Assembly (NCBI GenBank): GCA_947626575.1
Contig: CANQSR010000004.1
Location: 1 to 64,000 of the forward strand
Reading direction: 5' to 3'
Length of the DNA stretch: 64,000 nucleotides
From: an uncultured Clostridia bacterium
GTDB lineage: Bacteria > Bacillota > Clostridia > Christensenellales > Borkfalkiaceae
The notes beneath the pieces were generated by a model that was given only the letters and a program-made list of their open reading frames with translations, ran no database searches and was not told the DNA's origin. Positions 46,634 to 55,243 of this stretch are shown here, in pieces; the stretch's first letter is position 1; every line of letters begins with the position of its first letter. The translations under genes and the position numbers were made by a program.

Positions 46634-47965
46634 TCAGTTTCGGGTCACGTTGCCTCTCTTTGAAACCGTCCCGTCCGTACAGGTGACAATGTAGTCGCTT
46701 GTACCACTATCCCAATACTCACCCTTCTCAACATCTTGCCAATCGTCGACTGTACCTTTATAAATAATACTCGTCAGCCCACAGCAACCGCGGAACGCAT
46801 CAAACCTAATTGAGGTCACGCCACTCCCAATCGTCACGCTCGTCAATCCATCACAATTACAGAACGCCCGATCGCCAATCGAAGTCACGCTATCGGGAAT
46901 CGTGATACTCGTCAATCCACTGCAATCAGAGAATGCAGAGCTTCCGATCGAAGTCACGCTATTGGGAATCACAATCCCTTCCAAATCATAACATTTATAG
47001 AACGCGTAACTTCCGATCGCAGTCACGGGCAAGCCGTCATGTTGTGCGGGGATCCGGATAACACTGCCCTTTGCACTGCCCAATCCCGTGACAATATATC
47101 CATCGCCATTTTCGTTTTTTCCAAACGCTAAGCCGTCGGTTTCTTTGGCGGGCAATCCGCACCGCGAACAAACATCCCCGCCAAAGGTATGCGCTTCCTC
47201 ATTGATCACAAGTCCGCACACCGTGCAGACATGCCAATGTTGTTCCGCATTCACTGCCCAACCGCCCGATTTATGCTCCGCGAGGGGAAGGGAACGGGTC
47301 TGCGTCTTGCCGCACGAACATTCGCCGATCTCCGTCCCTTGCTCGATACAGGTAGAAGGCGTCTGCACTTTCCAATTTTTATATTCGTGGACATGGACGG
47401 CGTCTTTCTTGGCGTATTTCATCTCCATGCCCGCGATGGACAACGTAATGATGCCGTCTTTCAGCGTGCCGCTCGCAAGCTCCATATTCGAGCCGAAGAG
47501 GTTTTGATAAAACGTGATGCTATCTCCATTGAGTTCATAGGTCCCGCTTTCACCGGCGGCATTGGTCCACTTCCCGCCGTCGAGCTTATAATATTCATTC
47601 TCGTTGAATTGCTCATACGCATACAGATAATAGGTGCCGTTGTTCCTGTTAGCAAGGCCGACAGGCAACGCGATCGCGAGTACGAGAGCCGCAACGAGCA
47701 GGAGAGAAAGGATGATCACGAGCTTCTTATGCCCCTTTACCCACACGAGCGCGGCCCCGCCCGCACGTTTTACGGCAGACGGCGAGGACGCCGGGGCGGG
47801 GGTGGGCGTTGGATAGAACGCATAGCCGCAGTTGTTGCAGAAGCGCGCGGCTCCCGCAAGTTTGGTTCCACATTTCGGGCAGGATTTCTCTTCCTTCCAT
47901 TCGGTGCCGCAGTTGGGACAGAATTTTCCCTCAAATTCTGCGCCGCATTTCGGACATTTGTTCAT
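46634..47965 (-). CDS. zinc-ribbon membrane protein with LRR_5 repeats
   Basis: 443 residues from the ATG after AGGAGG. Cytoplasmic N-terminus with three zinc-ribbon halves (CPKCGAEFEGKFCPNCG, CPKCGTKLAGAARFCNNCG), a Pro-rich linker, one membrane helix (KLVIILSLLLVAALVLAIALPVGL, about 90-113). The outer part has a small lipocalin-like beta region, Cys/His modules (CSCGKTQTRS, HWHVCTVCGLVINEEAHTF) and LRR_5 units (AFYKCYDLEGIVIPNSVTSIG and similar). Surface binding and signal transfer across the membrane are possible; function unknown. The transcript begins far upstream in a structured leader. Confidence 0.85.
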   Translation of the reverse strand: MNKCPKCGAEFEGKFCPNCGTEWKEEKSCPKCGTKLAGAARFCNNCGYAFYPTPTPAPASSPSAVKRAGGAALVWVKGHKKLVIILSLLLVAALVLAIALPVGLANRNNGTYYLYAYEQFNENEYYKLDGGKWTNAAGESGTYELNGDSITFYQNLFGSNMELASGTLKDGIITLSIAGMEMKYAKKDAVHVHEYKNWKVQTPSTCIEQGTEIGECSCGKTQTRSLPLAEHKSGGWAVNAEQHWHVCTVCGLVINEEAHTFGGDVCSRCGLPAKETDGLAFGKNENGDGYIVTGLGSAKGSVIRIPAQHDGLPVTAIGSYAFYKCYDLEGIVIPNSVTSIGSSAFSDCSGLTSITIPDSVTSIGDRAFCNCDGLTSVTIGSGVTSIRFDAFRGCCGLTSIIYKGTVDDWQDVEKGEYWDSGTSDYIVTCTDGTVSKRGNVTRN

Positions 47966-47987
47966 AGGTTTACCTCCTGAAAACAGT

Positions 47988-48019
47988 AAAAAATAAGGAC
48001 GCTCCAATATGGAACGCCC
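47988..48019 (-). terminator. attenuator-type terminator in the leader of the zinc-ribbon/LRR gene
   Basis: On the minus strand a 10-bp stem (48019-48010 with 48006-47997, two G-U pairs, 3-nt loop) is followed by TTATTTTTT, then the ribosome site. Its left arm contains CCATATTG, which can instead pair with CAATATGG read from 48040-48033, an antiterminator-like alternative. Confidence 0.6.
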
Positions 48020-48041
48020 GCTTAGAAGTATCCCATATTGT

Positions 48042-48144
48042 TGCGACACAATTGAATTTCCGAATAAATTGCAAGCGGAAAAAAGAGGATACACCTATGC
48101 TAAGGTTGTAGCCGCTTGCAATATTTTTATTCAATTGTGTCGCA
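48042..48144 (-). ncRNA. nested-hairpin 5' leader RNA (candidate cis-regulatory element)
   Basis: Outer arms 48042-48057 and 48129-48144 are perfectly complementary over 16 bp (TGCGACACAATTGAAT and its complement). Inner arms 48068-48078 and 48112-48122 pair over 11 bp (ATTGCAAGCGG). The loop is 33 nt. The predicted transcript start from the promoter at 48150-48178 is 48143, the very base of this stem. It matches no riboswitch I know. Alternatively it is a small palindromic mobile repeat. Confidence 0.55.
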
Positions 48145-48149
48145 TCCTC

Positions 48150-48178
48150 AGTATACCACATTTGAAGGCGGTTGGCAA
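48150..48178 (-). promoter_or_regulatory. promoter of the leader and zinc-ribbon/LRR gene
   Basis: TTGCCA (48173-48178), 17-bp spacer and TATACT (48150-48155) on the minus strand. Confidence 0.65.
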
Positions 48179-48216
48179 GTATTTGGGGAAAAAAGAGAAA
48201 ATTTCCGCGCGGCGGG

Positions 48217-48245
48217 TTGCAATCTGCGGAAATTGGGTGTATACT
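48217..48245 (+). promoter_or_regulatory. promoter of the glycerophosphodiesterase gene
   Basis: TTGCAA (48217-48222), 17-bp spacer and TATACT (48240-48245). The predicted start, 48252, is the A of the second in-frame ATG: a leaderless mRNA. Confidence 0.65.
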
Positions 48246-48251
48246 ATGGCC

Positions 48252-48977
48252 ATGGATACTTTTTTGACGCACGTCCCCGTCGCGCACAGGGGTCTGCATG
48301 ATGACGCTTTGCCCGAAAACTCCATCCCCGCCTTCCGCGCCGCCGCAGAGGCGGGCTATGCCATCGAAACGGACGTCCACTTCACCAAAGACGGCCGGCT
48401 CGCCGTCTTTCACGACGACGACCTCGTCCGCATGACGGGCGATACGCGGACGGTGGAGAGCTGTACCATGTCCGAGTTGAAGGCTTTGAAACTCAAAAAT
48501 TCGAATGAAACGATCCCCACTTTCGCGGAATTTTTGGAGGTCGCGGACGGGGCGCCGCTCCTCATCGAGATCAAGAATATGAAGGTCAAGGGGAAGGTCA
48601 TCGCAACAGCGCTCTCCGAGGCGCTCGCGGGCTATCGGGGCGAATACGCCATCCAATCCTTCAACCCCTTCTATTCCCGCGCCTACAAAAAACTTCACCC
48701 CGAAATCCTCTGCGGCGTACTCGCCTCGGCGAAGATGTCCTCCAAGGGCGATACGCTCGGCTGGCGCATCAAGGCGCATCTCCTCTCGCGCCTCCGCTTC
48801 AACTTCATCACCAAGCCCGATTTCGTGAGCTATAACCACGTCGGCCTGCCCGTTCCCGCCGTCACCCGCTTCAAGGGCATCAAACTCGCATGGACCATCC
48901 GCTCCCCCGAAGAGGAGACCGCGGCCCGCAAGTATGTGGACAACGTCATCTTCGAGGGCTACCGCGCAAACTTATAG
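48252..48977 (+). CDS. glycerophosphodiester phosphodiesterase
   Basis: 241 residues. GDPD motifs: VAHRGLHDDALPENSIPAF (His, Arg, Glu near 10-22), AIETDVHFTKDGRLAVFHDDDL (Glu/Asp metal ligands and second His) and LLIEIKN. Hydrolyses glycerophosphodiesters to glycerol-3-phosphate and an alcohol; no signal peptide, so cytoplasmic. An ATG six bases earlier (48246) overlaps the promoter edge; 48252 coincides with the predicted transcript start and there is no ribosome site. Confidence 0.9.
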   Translation: MDTFLTHVPVAHRGLHDDALPENSIPAFRAAAEAGYAIETDVHFTKDGRLAVFHDDDLVRMTGDTRTVESCTMSELKALKLKNSNETIPTFAEFLEVADGAPLLIEIKNMKVKGKVIATALSEALAGYRGEYAIQSFNPFYSRAYKKLHPEILCGVLASAKMSSKGDTLGWRIKAHLLSRLRFNFITKPDFVSYNHVGLPVPAVTRFKGIKLAWTIRSPEEETAARKYVDNVIFEGYRANL

Positions 48978-49035
48978 GGCGCCCCTTTCGGGTACGCCCC
49001 TCCTTTCGGTAAGTGAAGGCCCGTCAATCAGTTAA

Positions 49036-49065
49036 GGCCCGACCGCGCACGGTCGGACCTTTTTT
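49036..49065 (+). terminator. terminator after the GDPD gene
   Basis: GGCCCGACCG (49036-49045) pairs with CGGTCGGACC (49050-49059, one G-U equivalent), 4-nt loop, then TTTTTT. Confidence 0.85.
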
Positions 49066-49106
49066 CATATTATCTTGATTATATTATGGTTCCTACGTAA
49101 GACCGC

Positions 49107-50144
49107 TCACCGCGGGATGACTTGCACGGCCGACGGTTTTGTATCCGCGGAAATGCCTTCCGGTTTCTCCACCGTCACCTTGCCGTAATCGAAATACACC
49201 TGCGTGACCTTGATATTCTGCGTCGCGGGCGTTTCGGGTGCGGGCGTATCGCCGTTCCCCCCGTCCTGACCGGGCGCATTGCCGTCGGGGCTGGTCGTAT
49301 CATCGGGGCTGGTTGAATCATCGGGGCTGGTTGAATCGTCGGGGCTGGTCGTATCATCGGGGCTGGTTGAATCGTCGGGGCTTGCCGTATCCTTGGGGTT
49401 CGCGCCGCCGCCGATGGGAAGCATGTCGCGGGCGTCGGGCGCGGGAGCCTTGGCCGTCATTTCCGCAATGCAGGCGCTGGGCTTACCGCCGTTGGCCTTC
49501 ACAATAAACTTGGCGATCTCGAAGCCCGAAGCGTCGCCCGCGGGCGAAAGAACGCCTTCGAGGAAGGCATCGAGCGGCTCCTTCATCTCGGTGAGGCCCG
49601 AAGCCGTGGCAAGATAACCCTTGTCGGCGTCGCTATACGAGAAATTTGCATATTCATCCTTGACGAACGTCAGCCCGTCCGTAAGGCCGAACACGCTGCC
49701 GAGTTCTTCCATGGAAAACTGTTCGCTGTCCCAATCCGTCCAACCCTCGTTCTCCTTGTTGCGCTGCCAGACGGTGACGTTCTCGCCCGAAATTTCGAGG
49801 TAAGCCTCGCCTTCGAAGGCCGCCGTACCGTTCTCGGCCATCGTCATATTCAGGGCGACCTTTTCGCCGTCGAACTTATAAATAAAGGTGATGACCTCGG
49901 ACATGGTCTGTCCGTTTTCCGTCGATTCCACCGTAACGACCGATTTCATGCCATAGTTATCCGCATCCGTGAAGGCGCCCGTCCAAGCCGTACGGTCTAA
50001 CTTTTCGGAGGCGAGCGTCACGGGGTCGGTGTTTTCCGTGACGGTGACGGTTTCGTCCGCGGGATCCTTATCATTCGCGCCGCCGCAACCTGCGAGCGTG
50101 AAGCATAGGGCGCCCGCAAGAAGCAATGTCAATACTTTTTTCAT
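49107..50144 (-). CDS. lipoprotein with SPDD(S/T)T repeats
   Basis: 345 residues from the ATG after AAGGAGA. Signal peptide with lipobox FTLAGC-GG. Residues about 25-240 form a beta-rich domain of repeated short strands (VTFIYKFDGEKVALNMTMAEN), like LolA/LppX-type clostridial lipoproteins. About residues 255-295 are a low-complexity spacer of about six 6-residue units (TSPDDS), then PGQDGGNGDTPAPETPATQN and a final short segment. Function unknown. The 18-bp DNA repeats (49285-49390) may vary in number. Confidence 0.8.
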   Translation of the reverse strand: MKKVLTLLLAGALCFTLAGCGGANDKDPADETVTVTENTDPVTLASEKLDRTAWTGAFTDADNYGMKSVVTVESTENGQTMSEVITFIYKFDGEKVALNMTMAENGTAAFEGEAYLEISGENVTVWQRNKENEGWTDWDSEQFSMEELGSVFGLTDGLTFVKDEYANFSYSDADKGYLATASGLTEMKEPLDAFLEGVLSPAGDASGFEIAKFIVKANGGKPSACIAEMTAKAPAPDARDMLPIGGGANPKDTASPDDSTSPDDTTSPDDSTSPDDSTSPDDTTSPDGNAPGQDGGNGDTPAPETPATQNIKVTQVYFDYGKVTVEKPEGISADTKPSAVQVIPR

Positions 50145-50192
50145 ACTGTTTTCTCCTTGCACGCAGTATGCGCACCGCCGTGCGGATTATGC

Positions 50193-50218
50193 AAAAATCG
50201 CGCCCCGGACGGGACGCG
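50193..50218 (-). terminator. terminator after glgP
   Basis: CGCGCCCC (50199-50206) pairs with GGGACGCG (50211-50218), one G-U, 4-nt loop, followed on the minus strand by A-TTTTT. Confidence 0.75.
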
Positions 50219-50266
50219 ACGTTGTGTTGAAATTTTGCCGCGTTTGCGCACGGCATACGGACGGGC

Positions 50267-52564
50267 TTATAAGTTCCAGATAAGTTCTGCGTAATCTTTG
50301 ACGGAACGGTCGGACGAGAATTTTCCCGCGGCGCTCATGTTGATAAGGCACTTCTTCCAAAATTCTTCGCTCCCGTAATCGCGGAGCAGCTCCTCTTTCA
50401 CGCGTACATAGTCGATGAAATCGAGCAGAACCAAGTAGCGGTCGGGCGCGTGGCCCGCGGTGAGGCTCTCATACAGCTTGGCAAGCGACCCCGTCTCGTC
50501 GGAGAACGTGCCGTCGGTGAGCGTTTCGAGCGCGCGCTTCAAGGCGGGCGTCTGTTCGATGATCTCGGCGGGCCAATAATACCGCTTGATGGTGGCGACT
50601 TCATCCACCGTCGCGCCGAAGATATAATTGTTCTCCGCGCCCGCTTCCTCGCAGATCTCCACGTTTGCGCCGTCGAGCGTTCCCAGCGTCACCGTGCCGT
50701 TGAGCATGAACTTCATGTTGCTCGTACCCGATGCCTCCATGCCCGCCATGCTGATCTGCTCGGAGACGTCCGCCGCACAGACGATCTTTTCCGCGTAACT
50801 GACGTTGTAATTCTGCACAAAGACGACGCGCATGTACGGCGCGACCTCCTCATCGGAATTGACGAGTTTTGCCACTTCGTTGATAAACTTGATGATGGCC
50901 TTCGCCATGTAGTAACCGGGCGCCGCCTTCGCGCCGAAAATGAAGGCCGTGGGCGGAAAATCCTTAATCGTTCCGTCCTTGATCCCGTAATAAAAATACA
51001 AAATCGAGAGCGCGTTGAGCATCTGCCGCTTGTATTCATGCAGACGCTTTACCTGTACATCGAAGATGAAATTTGCGGGGATATCCACGCCCTCGTGTTC
51101 CTTGATATAGGCCGCGAGCTTCTTCTTGTTTTCGCCCTTAATGGCACGAAATGCGGGTACCATGTCCGCGATATAGGGTTTAATGGCGGAAATTTGCTTC
51201 AAATCGGTGTGCCAGCCCGTGCCGATTTTTTCATCGATGAGCGCGGCAAGAGCGGGGTTATTGAGAAGCAGCCACCTTCTCGGCGTGATGCCGTTCGTGA
51301 TGTTCACGAATTTCTCCGGATACAGCGCGTACCAATCGCGGAAAGTATCCGTTTTCAAAATATTTGTGTGGATCTCCGCGACGCCGTTCACCTTTGCCGA
51401 AACATAGATGGCGAGGTTCGCCATATGCACGATGTTATCGCGGACGATGAAGTATTTCGCGGGATCGAGGCCCTCCTGTTCGAGGCGTTGCTGGCAGCAC
51501 GCGATCTGCTCATAGACATCGGGAAGAAGGTCGGCGATGGCGAGGCCGTCCCACTTTTCGAGCGCCTCGGCCATGATGGTATGGTTGGTGAAATTGAATA
51601 TCTTGCGGCAGACCCCGAAGGCCTCCTCGAAGGTCATGCCCTCCAAGCGGAGCAGGCGCAAAAGCTCAGGGATGGCGAGGACGGGGTGCGTATCGTTGAG
51701 CTGGAAGCAATACGATTTATCCAGCTCTTTGAGGCCTTTGCCCGCCGCCTTGTGTTTTCTCACGATATCTTGTAGCGACGCCGAGACCATGAAGTATTGC
51801 TGGCGCAGCCTGAGCATCTTGCCCGCCATGGTGTTATCGTTGGGATACAGAACGTCGCAGATCTTGGTGGCGTCGAAGTTTTCTTCCGCCTTCCTGTCGC
51901 CGCACATATCGTTGAAAGCCTCGAAATCGAAGGCCTGCACGGGTTCGCTCGACCACAGCCTGAGCGTGTTCGCGACCCCGTTCTTGTAGCCGAAAATGGG
52001 CATATCATAGGGGACGGCGCGCACGGTGATATCCGCAAACTTCACTTCCACCGCGTCGCGCTCCACGCGCACGCTCCACGGGTCGCCCCAGCTGAGCCAA
52101 TCGTCGCCCTCTTCGTGCTGGTAGCCGTCCACAAAGGTCTGGCGGAAGAGGCCGTAACGGTAGCGGATGCCGTACCCGTCGAGGGGGATGTTCATCGTGG
52201 CGGCGCTTTCGAGGTAGCACGCGGCGAGCCTGCCGAGACCGCCGTTGCCGAGCGCGGCATCCTCCACTTCCTCAAATTCGCCGAGCGCGCGGCCGACGGA
52301 AGCGAGCGCTTGCCCCGCCTCCTCCAAGATGCCGAGATTCATGAGGTTATTGAAGATCGCCCGCCCCATCAGAAATTCGGCGGAGAAATAGCCGCAACGC
52401 TTGCCCTCCGGGTGCGCGTCTCTTTGGGCGAAGGCCTCCGCCATCACCGCCTTGGAGACCGCGTTGTAGAGTTCGCGCGTATCGGCATGTTCGATATCCG
52501 TCGCGTAATCGGAAGCGAGAATACGGCTTACGTCCTGCAAAAATATCTTTCTTTGGAATTGCAT
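50267..52564 (-). CDS. glgP: glycogen/starch phosphorylase
   Basis: 765 residues, family GT35, full length. Start chosen at the ATG behind GAAGGTG; a TTG 30 nt upstream is less likely. Glucan-site motifs GYFSAEFLMGRAI and ALGNGGLGRLAACYLESAAT near the N-terminus. The pyridoxal-phosphate lysine lies in EASGTSNMKFMLNG with GTLDGANVEI after it. Releases glucose-1-phosphate from alpha-1,4-glucan. Monocistronic, with its own promoter and terminator, divergent from the hydrogenase operon. Confidence 0.96.
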   Translation of the reverse strand: MQFQRKIFLQDVSRILASDYATDIEHADTRELYNAVSKAVMAEAFAQRDAHPEGKRCGYFSAEFLMGRAIFNNLMNLGILEEAGQALASVGRALGEFEEVEDAALGNGGLGRLAACYLESAATMNIPLDGYGIRYRYGLFRQTFVDGYQHEEGDDWLSWGDPWSVRVERDAVEVKFADITVRAVPYDMPIFGYKNGVANTLRLWSSEPVQAFDFEAFNDMCGDRKAEENFDATKICDVLYPNDNTMAGKMLRLRQQYFMVSASLQDIVRKHKAAGKGLKELDKSYCFQLNDTHPVLAIPELLRLLRLEGMTFEEAFGVCRKIFNFTNHTIMAEALEKWDGLAIADLLPDVYEQIACCQQRLEQEGLDPAKYFIVRDNIVHMANLAIYVSAKVNGVAEIHTNILKTDTFRDWYALYPEKFVNITNGITPRRWLLLNNPALAALIDEKIGTGWHTDLKQISAIKPYIADMVPAFRAIKGENKKKLAAYIKEHEGVDIPANFIFDVQVKRLHEYKRQMLNALSILYFYYGIKDGTIKDFPPTAFIFGAKAAPGYYMAKAIIKFINEVAKLVNSDEEVAPYMRVVFVQNYNVSYAEKIVCAADVSEQISMAGMEASGTSNMKFMLNGTVTLGTLDGANVEICEEAGAENNYIFGATVDEVATIKRYYWPAEIIEQTPALKRALETLTDGTFSDETGSLAKLYESLTAGHAPDRYLVLLDFIDYVRVKEELLRDYGSEEFWKKCLINMSAAGKFSSDRSVKDYAELIWNL

Positions 52565-52602
52565 ATCGTCACCTTCACTTTGTTCCTTGTTCAAACGGGT
52601 CT

Positions 52603-52631
52603 ATTTTAGCATAGTGCTTTTTCGATGTCAA
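52603..52631 (-). promoter_or_regulatory. glgP promoter
   Basis: TTGACA (52626-52631), 17-bp spacer and TAAAAT (52603-52608) on the minus strand. Confidence 0.85.
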
Positions 52632-52706
52632 ATTGTTCCCGCCGACTTTTTTCCATTTCAGCCAAGAAATTTTTCACGACTTTTTTGCGGAATTGCCGAT
52701 TTCCTG

Positions 52707-52735
52707 TTGAAAAATCTTTTTGTTTATGATATAAT
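52707..52735 (+). promoter_or_regulatory. promoter of the hydC-hydB-hydA operon
   Basis: TTGAAA (52707-52712), 17-bp spacer, TATAAT (52730-52735); leader of about 68 nt to the AAGGAGG and ATG of hydC. Divergent from glgP with about 75 bp between the two -35 boxes. Confidence 0.85.
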
Positions 52736-52809
52736 ACACCACGGTAAAAGTGATTTCGCCTTATTTCGAAGGTTTGGGGGCGGATCCAAGACAGTTCAAG
52801 GAGGTTACT

Positions 52810-53322
52810 ATGGAACAAGAAGCGAAGTGCTGTGCCTGCGAATCGTTGGGAACGCCCGAACAGGCGGCACAGCTCAAAGCGGTGATCGAGGAATCGAAGT
52901 CGACGCCCGGATGCCTCATGCACATCTTGCAGGAGGCGCAGGGGATCTACGGCTATCTCCCCATGCAGGTGCAAAAGACGATCGCCGAAGGTCTCGGAAT
53001 TTCTCTCTCCGAAGTTTACGGCGTCGTGACGTTCTATTCCCAATTCTCTCTCAACCCCAAGGGAAAGAACCGCATCAGCGTCTGCCTCGGCACGGCGTGC
53101 TACGTCAAGGGGTCGGATAAGATCCTCGAAGAGGTGGAAAAGGAACTCGGCATCAAGTGCGGCGAATGCACCGCGGACGGGCTTTTCTCCATCGACAGCT
53201 GCCGCTGCGTCGGCGCATGCGGCCTTGCGCCCGTCATGATGGTCGGCGAGGAGGTCTATGGCAAGCTCACCCCCGATAAAGTGAAGGGGATCCTCGATTC
53301 TCACAGGGAGGCAACCAAATGA
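52810..53322 (+). CDS. hydC: NAD-dependent [FeFe] hydrogenase, gamma subunit (NuoE-like)
   Basis: 170 residues. Thioredoxin-like [2Fe-2S] domain with VCLGTACYVKGS (CxxxxC) and SCRCVGACGLAP (CxxxC), ligands in NuoE order, after the helical GYLPMQVQKTIAEGL segment. Electron-transfer subunit of the bifurcating hydrogenase, cytoplasmic. Its stop overlaps the hydB start by 4 nt. Confidence 0.95.
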   Translation: MEQEAKCCACESLGTPEQAAQLKAVIEESKSTPGCLMHILQEAQGIYGYLPMQVQKTIAEGLGISLSEVYGVVTFYSQFSLNPKGKNRISVCLGTACYVKGSDKILEEVEKELGIKCGECTADGLFSIDSCRCVGACGLAPVMMVGEEVYGKLTPDKVKGILDSHREATK

Positions 53323-55232
53323 CGATCAAAGAATTAGACGCGATCCGTGCGAGTAAAAAAGAACTCATCGACGTGAGACGCCTCGTCAAGGAACAGGCGG
53401 AAAAACTCGCGGAAAATACAGGTTACAGAAAACAGGTCCTCGTCTGCGGAGGTACGGGATGTACTTCTTCCCACTCCATGCAGGTCATCGAGCATCTCGA
53501 AAAGACGCTCAAAGAAGAGGGCATCGACGACGTCCTCGTCGTCAAGACGGGCTGCTTCGGCCTCTGCGCCCTCGGCCCCATCATGATCGTCTACCCCGAA
53601 GGCGCCTTCTATGCGCAGATGACCCCCGAACATGCCGAGACCGTCGTAAAACAGCATCTCGTCAAGGGCGGCTCCATCGTCAAGGAACTCCTCTATAAGG
53701 GAACCGTTCTCGACGACGGCTCCATCATCCCCTTCGCGGAGACTCCCTTCTACAAGAAGCAGATGCGTATCGCCCTCAGAAACTGCGGCGTGATCGCGGC
53801 AGAGGACATCGACGAGGCCATCGCCGCCGGCGACTATCAGGCCATCGAGAAAGTTCTCACTTCCATGACGCCCGACGAAGTCATCAATGAAGTGCTTGCC
53901 TCCGGCCTCCGCGGCCGCGGCGGCGCGGGCTTCCCCACGGGCAGAAAGTGGATGTTCGCAAAGGCTTCGCAGGGCGACGTCAAGTACGTCTGCTGTAATG
54001 CCGACGAGGGCGACCCCGGCGCATTCATGGACCGCTCCGTTCTCGAAGGCGATCCCCACTCCGTTCTCGAAGCGATGACCATCGCGGGCTATGCGATCGG
54101 CGCGCATCAGGGCTATATCTATGTGCGCGCGGAATATCCCGTCGCCGTACACCGCCTCAAAATCGCCATCGGACAGGCGCGCGAATACGGCCTGCTCGGC
54201 AAGAACATTTTGGGCCTCGGCTTCGACTTCGATATCGATATCCGTCTCGGCGCGGGCGCATTCGTCTGCGGCGAGGAGACCGCGCTCATGACCTCCATCG
54301 AGGGCCACCGCGGCGAACCCCGCCCCCGTCCTCCGTTCCCTGCCGTGAAGGGTCTCTTCGGCAAACCCACCATCCTCAACAACGTCGAGACGTGGGCCAA
54401 CATCAACCCCATCATCGTCAAGGGCGCCAAGTGGTATGCCTCCATCGGCACCGAGAAGTCCAAGGGTACCAAGGTCTTTGCGCTCGGCGGCAAGATCACC
54501 AACGTCGGTCTCGTGGAAGTTCCCATGGGTACGACGCTCCGCGAGATCATCGAAGAGATCGGCGGCGGCATCCCCAACGGAAAGAAGTTCAAGGCGGCCC
54601 AGACGGGCGGCCCTTCGGGCGGCTGTATCCCCGCGGAACTCATCGATACCCCCATCGACTTCGATAACCTCGTTGCCATCGGCTCCATGATGGGTTCGGG
54701 CGGCCTCATCGTCCTCGATGAGGACACCTGTATGGTGGATATCTCCAAGTTCTATCTTGAATTTACGGCAGACGAGAGTTGCGGCAAGTGTACGCCTTGC
54801 AGGATCGGCACCCGCCGCCTGCTCGATATGCTCACCAAGATCACCGAGGGCAAGGGCGAAGAGGGCGATATCGAGAAGATCGAGGCGCTCGCCGAACACA
54901 TGAAGTCCTCCTCTCTCTGCGCGCTCGGCCAATCCGCGCCCAACCCCGTCCTTTCCACGCTCCACCACTTCCGCAAGGAATACGAGGACCACATCAGAGA
55001 GCATCACTGCGAAGCGGGCGTCTGCAAGGCGCTTCTGAATTACAGCATCGACAAAGACAAGTGCATCGGCTGCGGCATGTGCGCCAAGAACTGCCCCGTT
55101 TCGGCCATCTCGCGCACCGATTATACCGCCCCCGGCCACAAACTCGCATCGTTCGAGATCGACAGCGCGAAGTGCATCAAGTGCGGCGTCTGCATGAGCA
55201 ACTGCAAGTTCAAGGCAGTCGAGAGAAAGTGA
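53319..55232 (+). CDS. hydB: NAD-dependent [FeFe] hydrogenase, beta subunit (NuoF-like)
   Basis: 637 residues. Order: N-terminal thioredoxin-like [2Fe-2S] domain (VCGGTGCTSSHS, KTGCFGLCALGP), NuoF core with FMN/NADH motif GRGGAGFPTGRKW and CNADEGDPGAFMDR, SLBB domain, [4Fe-4S] motif ESCGKCTPCRIGTRR, then an added C-terminal pair of [4Fe-4S] clusters (CIGCGMCAKNCP, CIKCGVCMSNC). This is the HydB/HndC arrangement that oxidises or reduces NAD(P)H and ferredoxin together. Coupled to hydC by a 4-nt overlap. Confidence 0.96.
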   Translation: MTIKELDAIRASKKELIDVRRLVKEQAEKLAENTGYRKQVLVCGGTGCTSSHSMQVIEHLEKTLKEEGIDDVLVVKTGCFGLCALGPIMIVYPEGAFYAQMTPEHAETVVKQHLVKGGSIVKELLYKGTVLDDGSIIPFAETPFYKKQMRIALRNCGVIAAEDIDEAIAAGDYQAIEKVLTSMTPDEVINEVLASGLRGRGGAGFPTGRKWMFAKASQGDVKYVCCNADEGDPGAFMDRSVLEGDPHSVLEAMTIAGYAIGAHQGYIYVRAEYPVAVHRLKIAIGQAREYGLLGKNILGLGFDFDIDIRLGAGAFVCGEETALMTSIEGHRGEPRPRPPFPAVKGLFGKPTILNNVETWANINPIIVKGAKWYASIGTEKSKGTKVFALGGKITNVGLVEVPMGTTLREIIEEIGGGIPNGKKFKAAQTGGPSGGCIPAELIDTPIDFDNLVAIGSMMGSGGLIVLDEDTCMVDISKFYLEFTADESCGKCTPCRIGTRRLLDMLTKITEGKGEEGDIEKIEALAEHMKSSSLCALGQSAPNPVLSTLHHFRKEYEDHIREHHCEAGVCKALLNYSIDKDKCIGCGMCAKNCPVSAISRTDYTAPGHKLASFEIDSAKCIKCGVCMSNCKFKAVERK

Positions 55233-55243
55233 GGTGAATCCTA

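Noticed and set aside
47966-48144. T-box riboswitch upstream of the zinc-ribbon/LRR gene
   Set aside because: The conserved T-box AGGGTGGNACCGCG segment is absent and the downstream gene is not amino-acid related.
48009-48251. N-terminal extension of the glycerophosphodiesterase
   Set aside because: It would translate through the leader hairpin and both promoters; the GDPD fold begins right after 48252.
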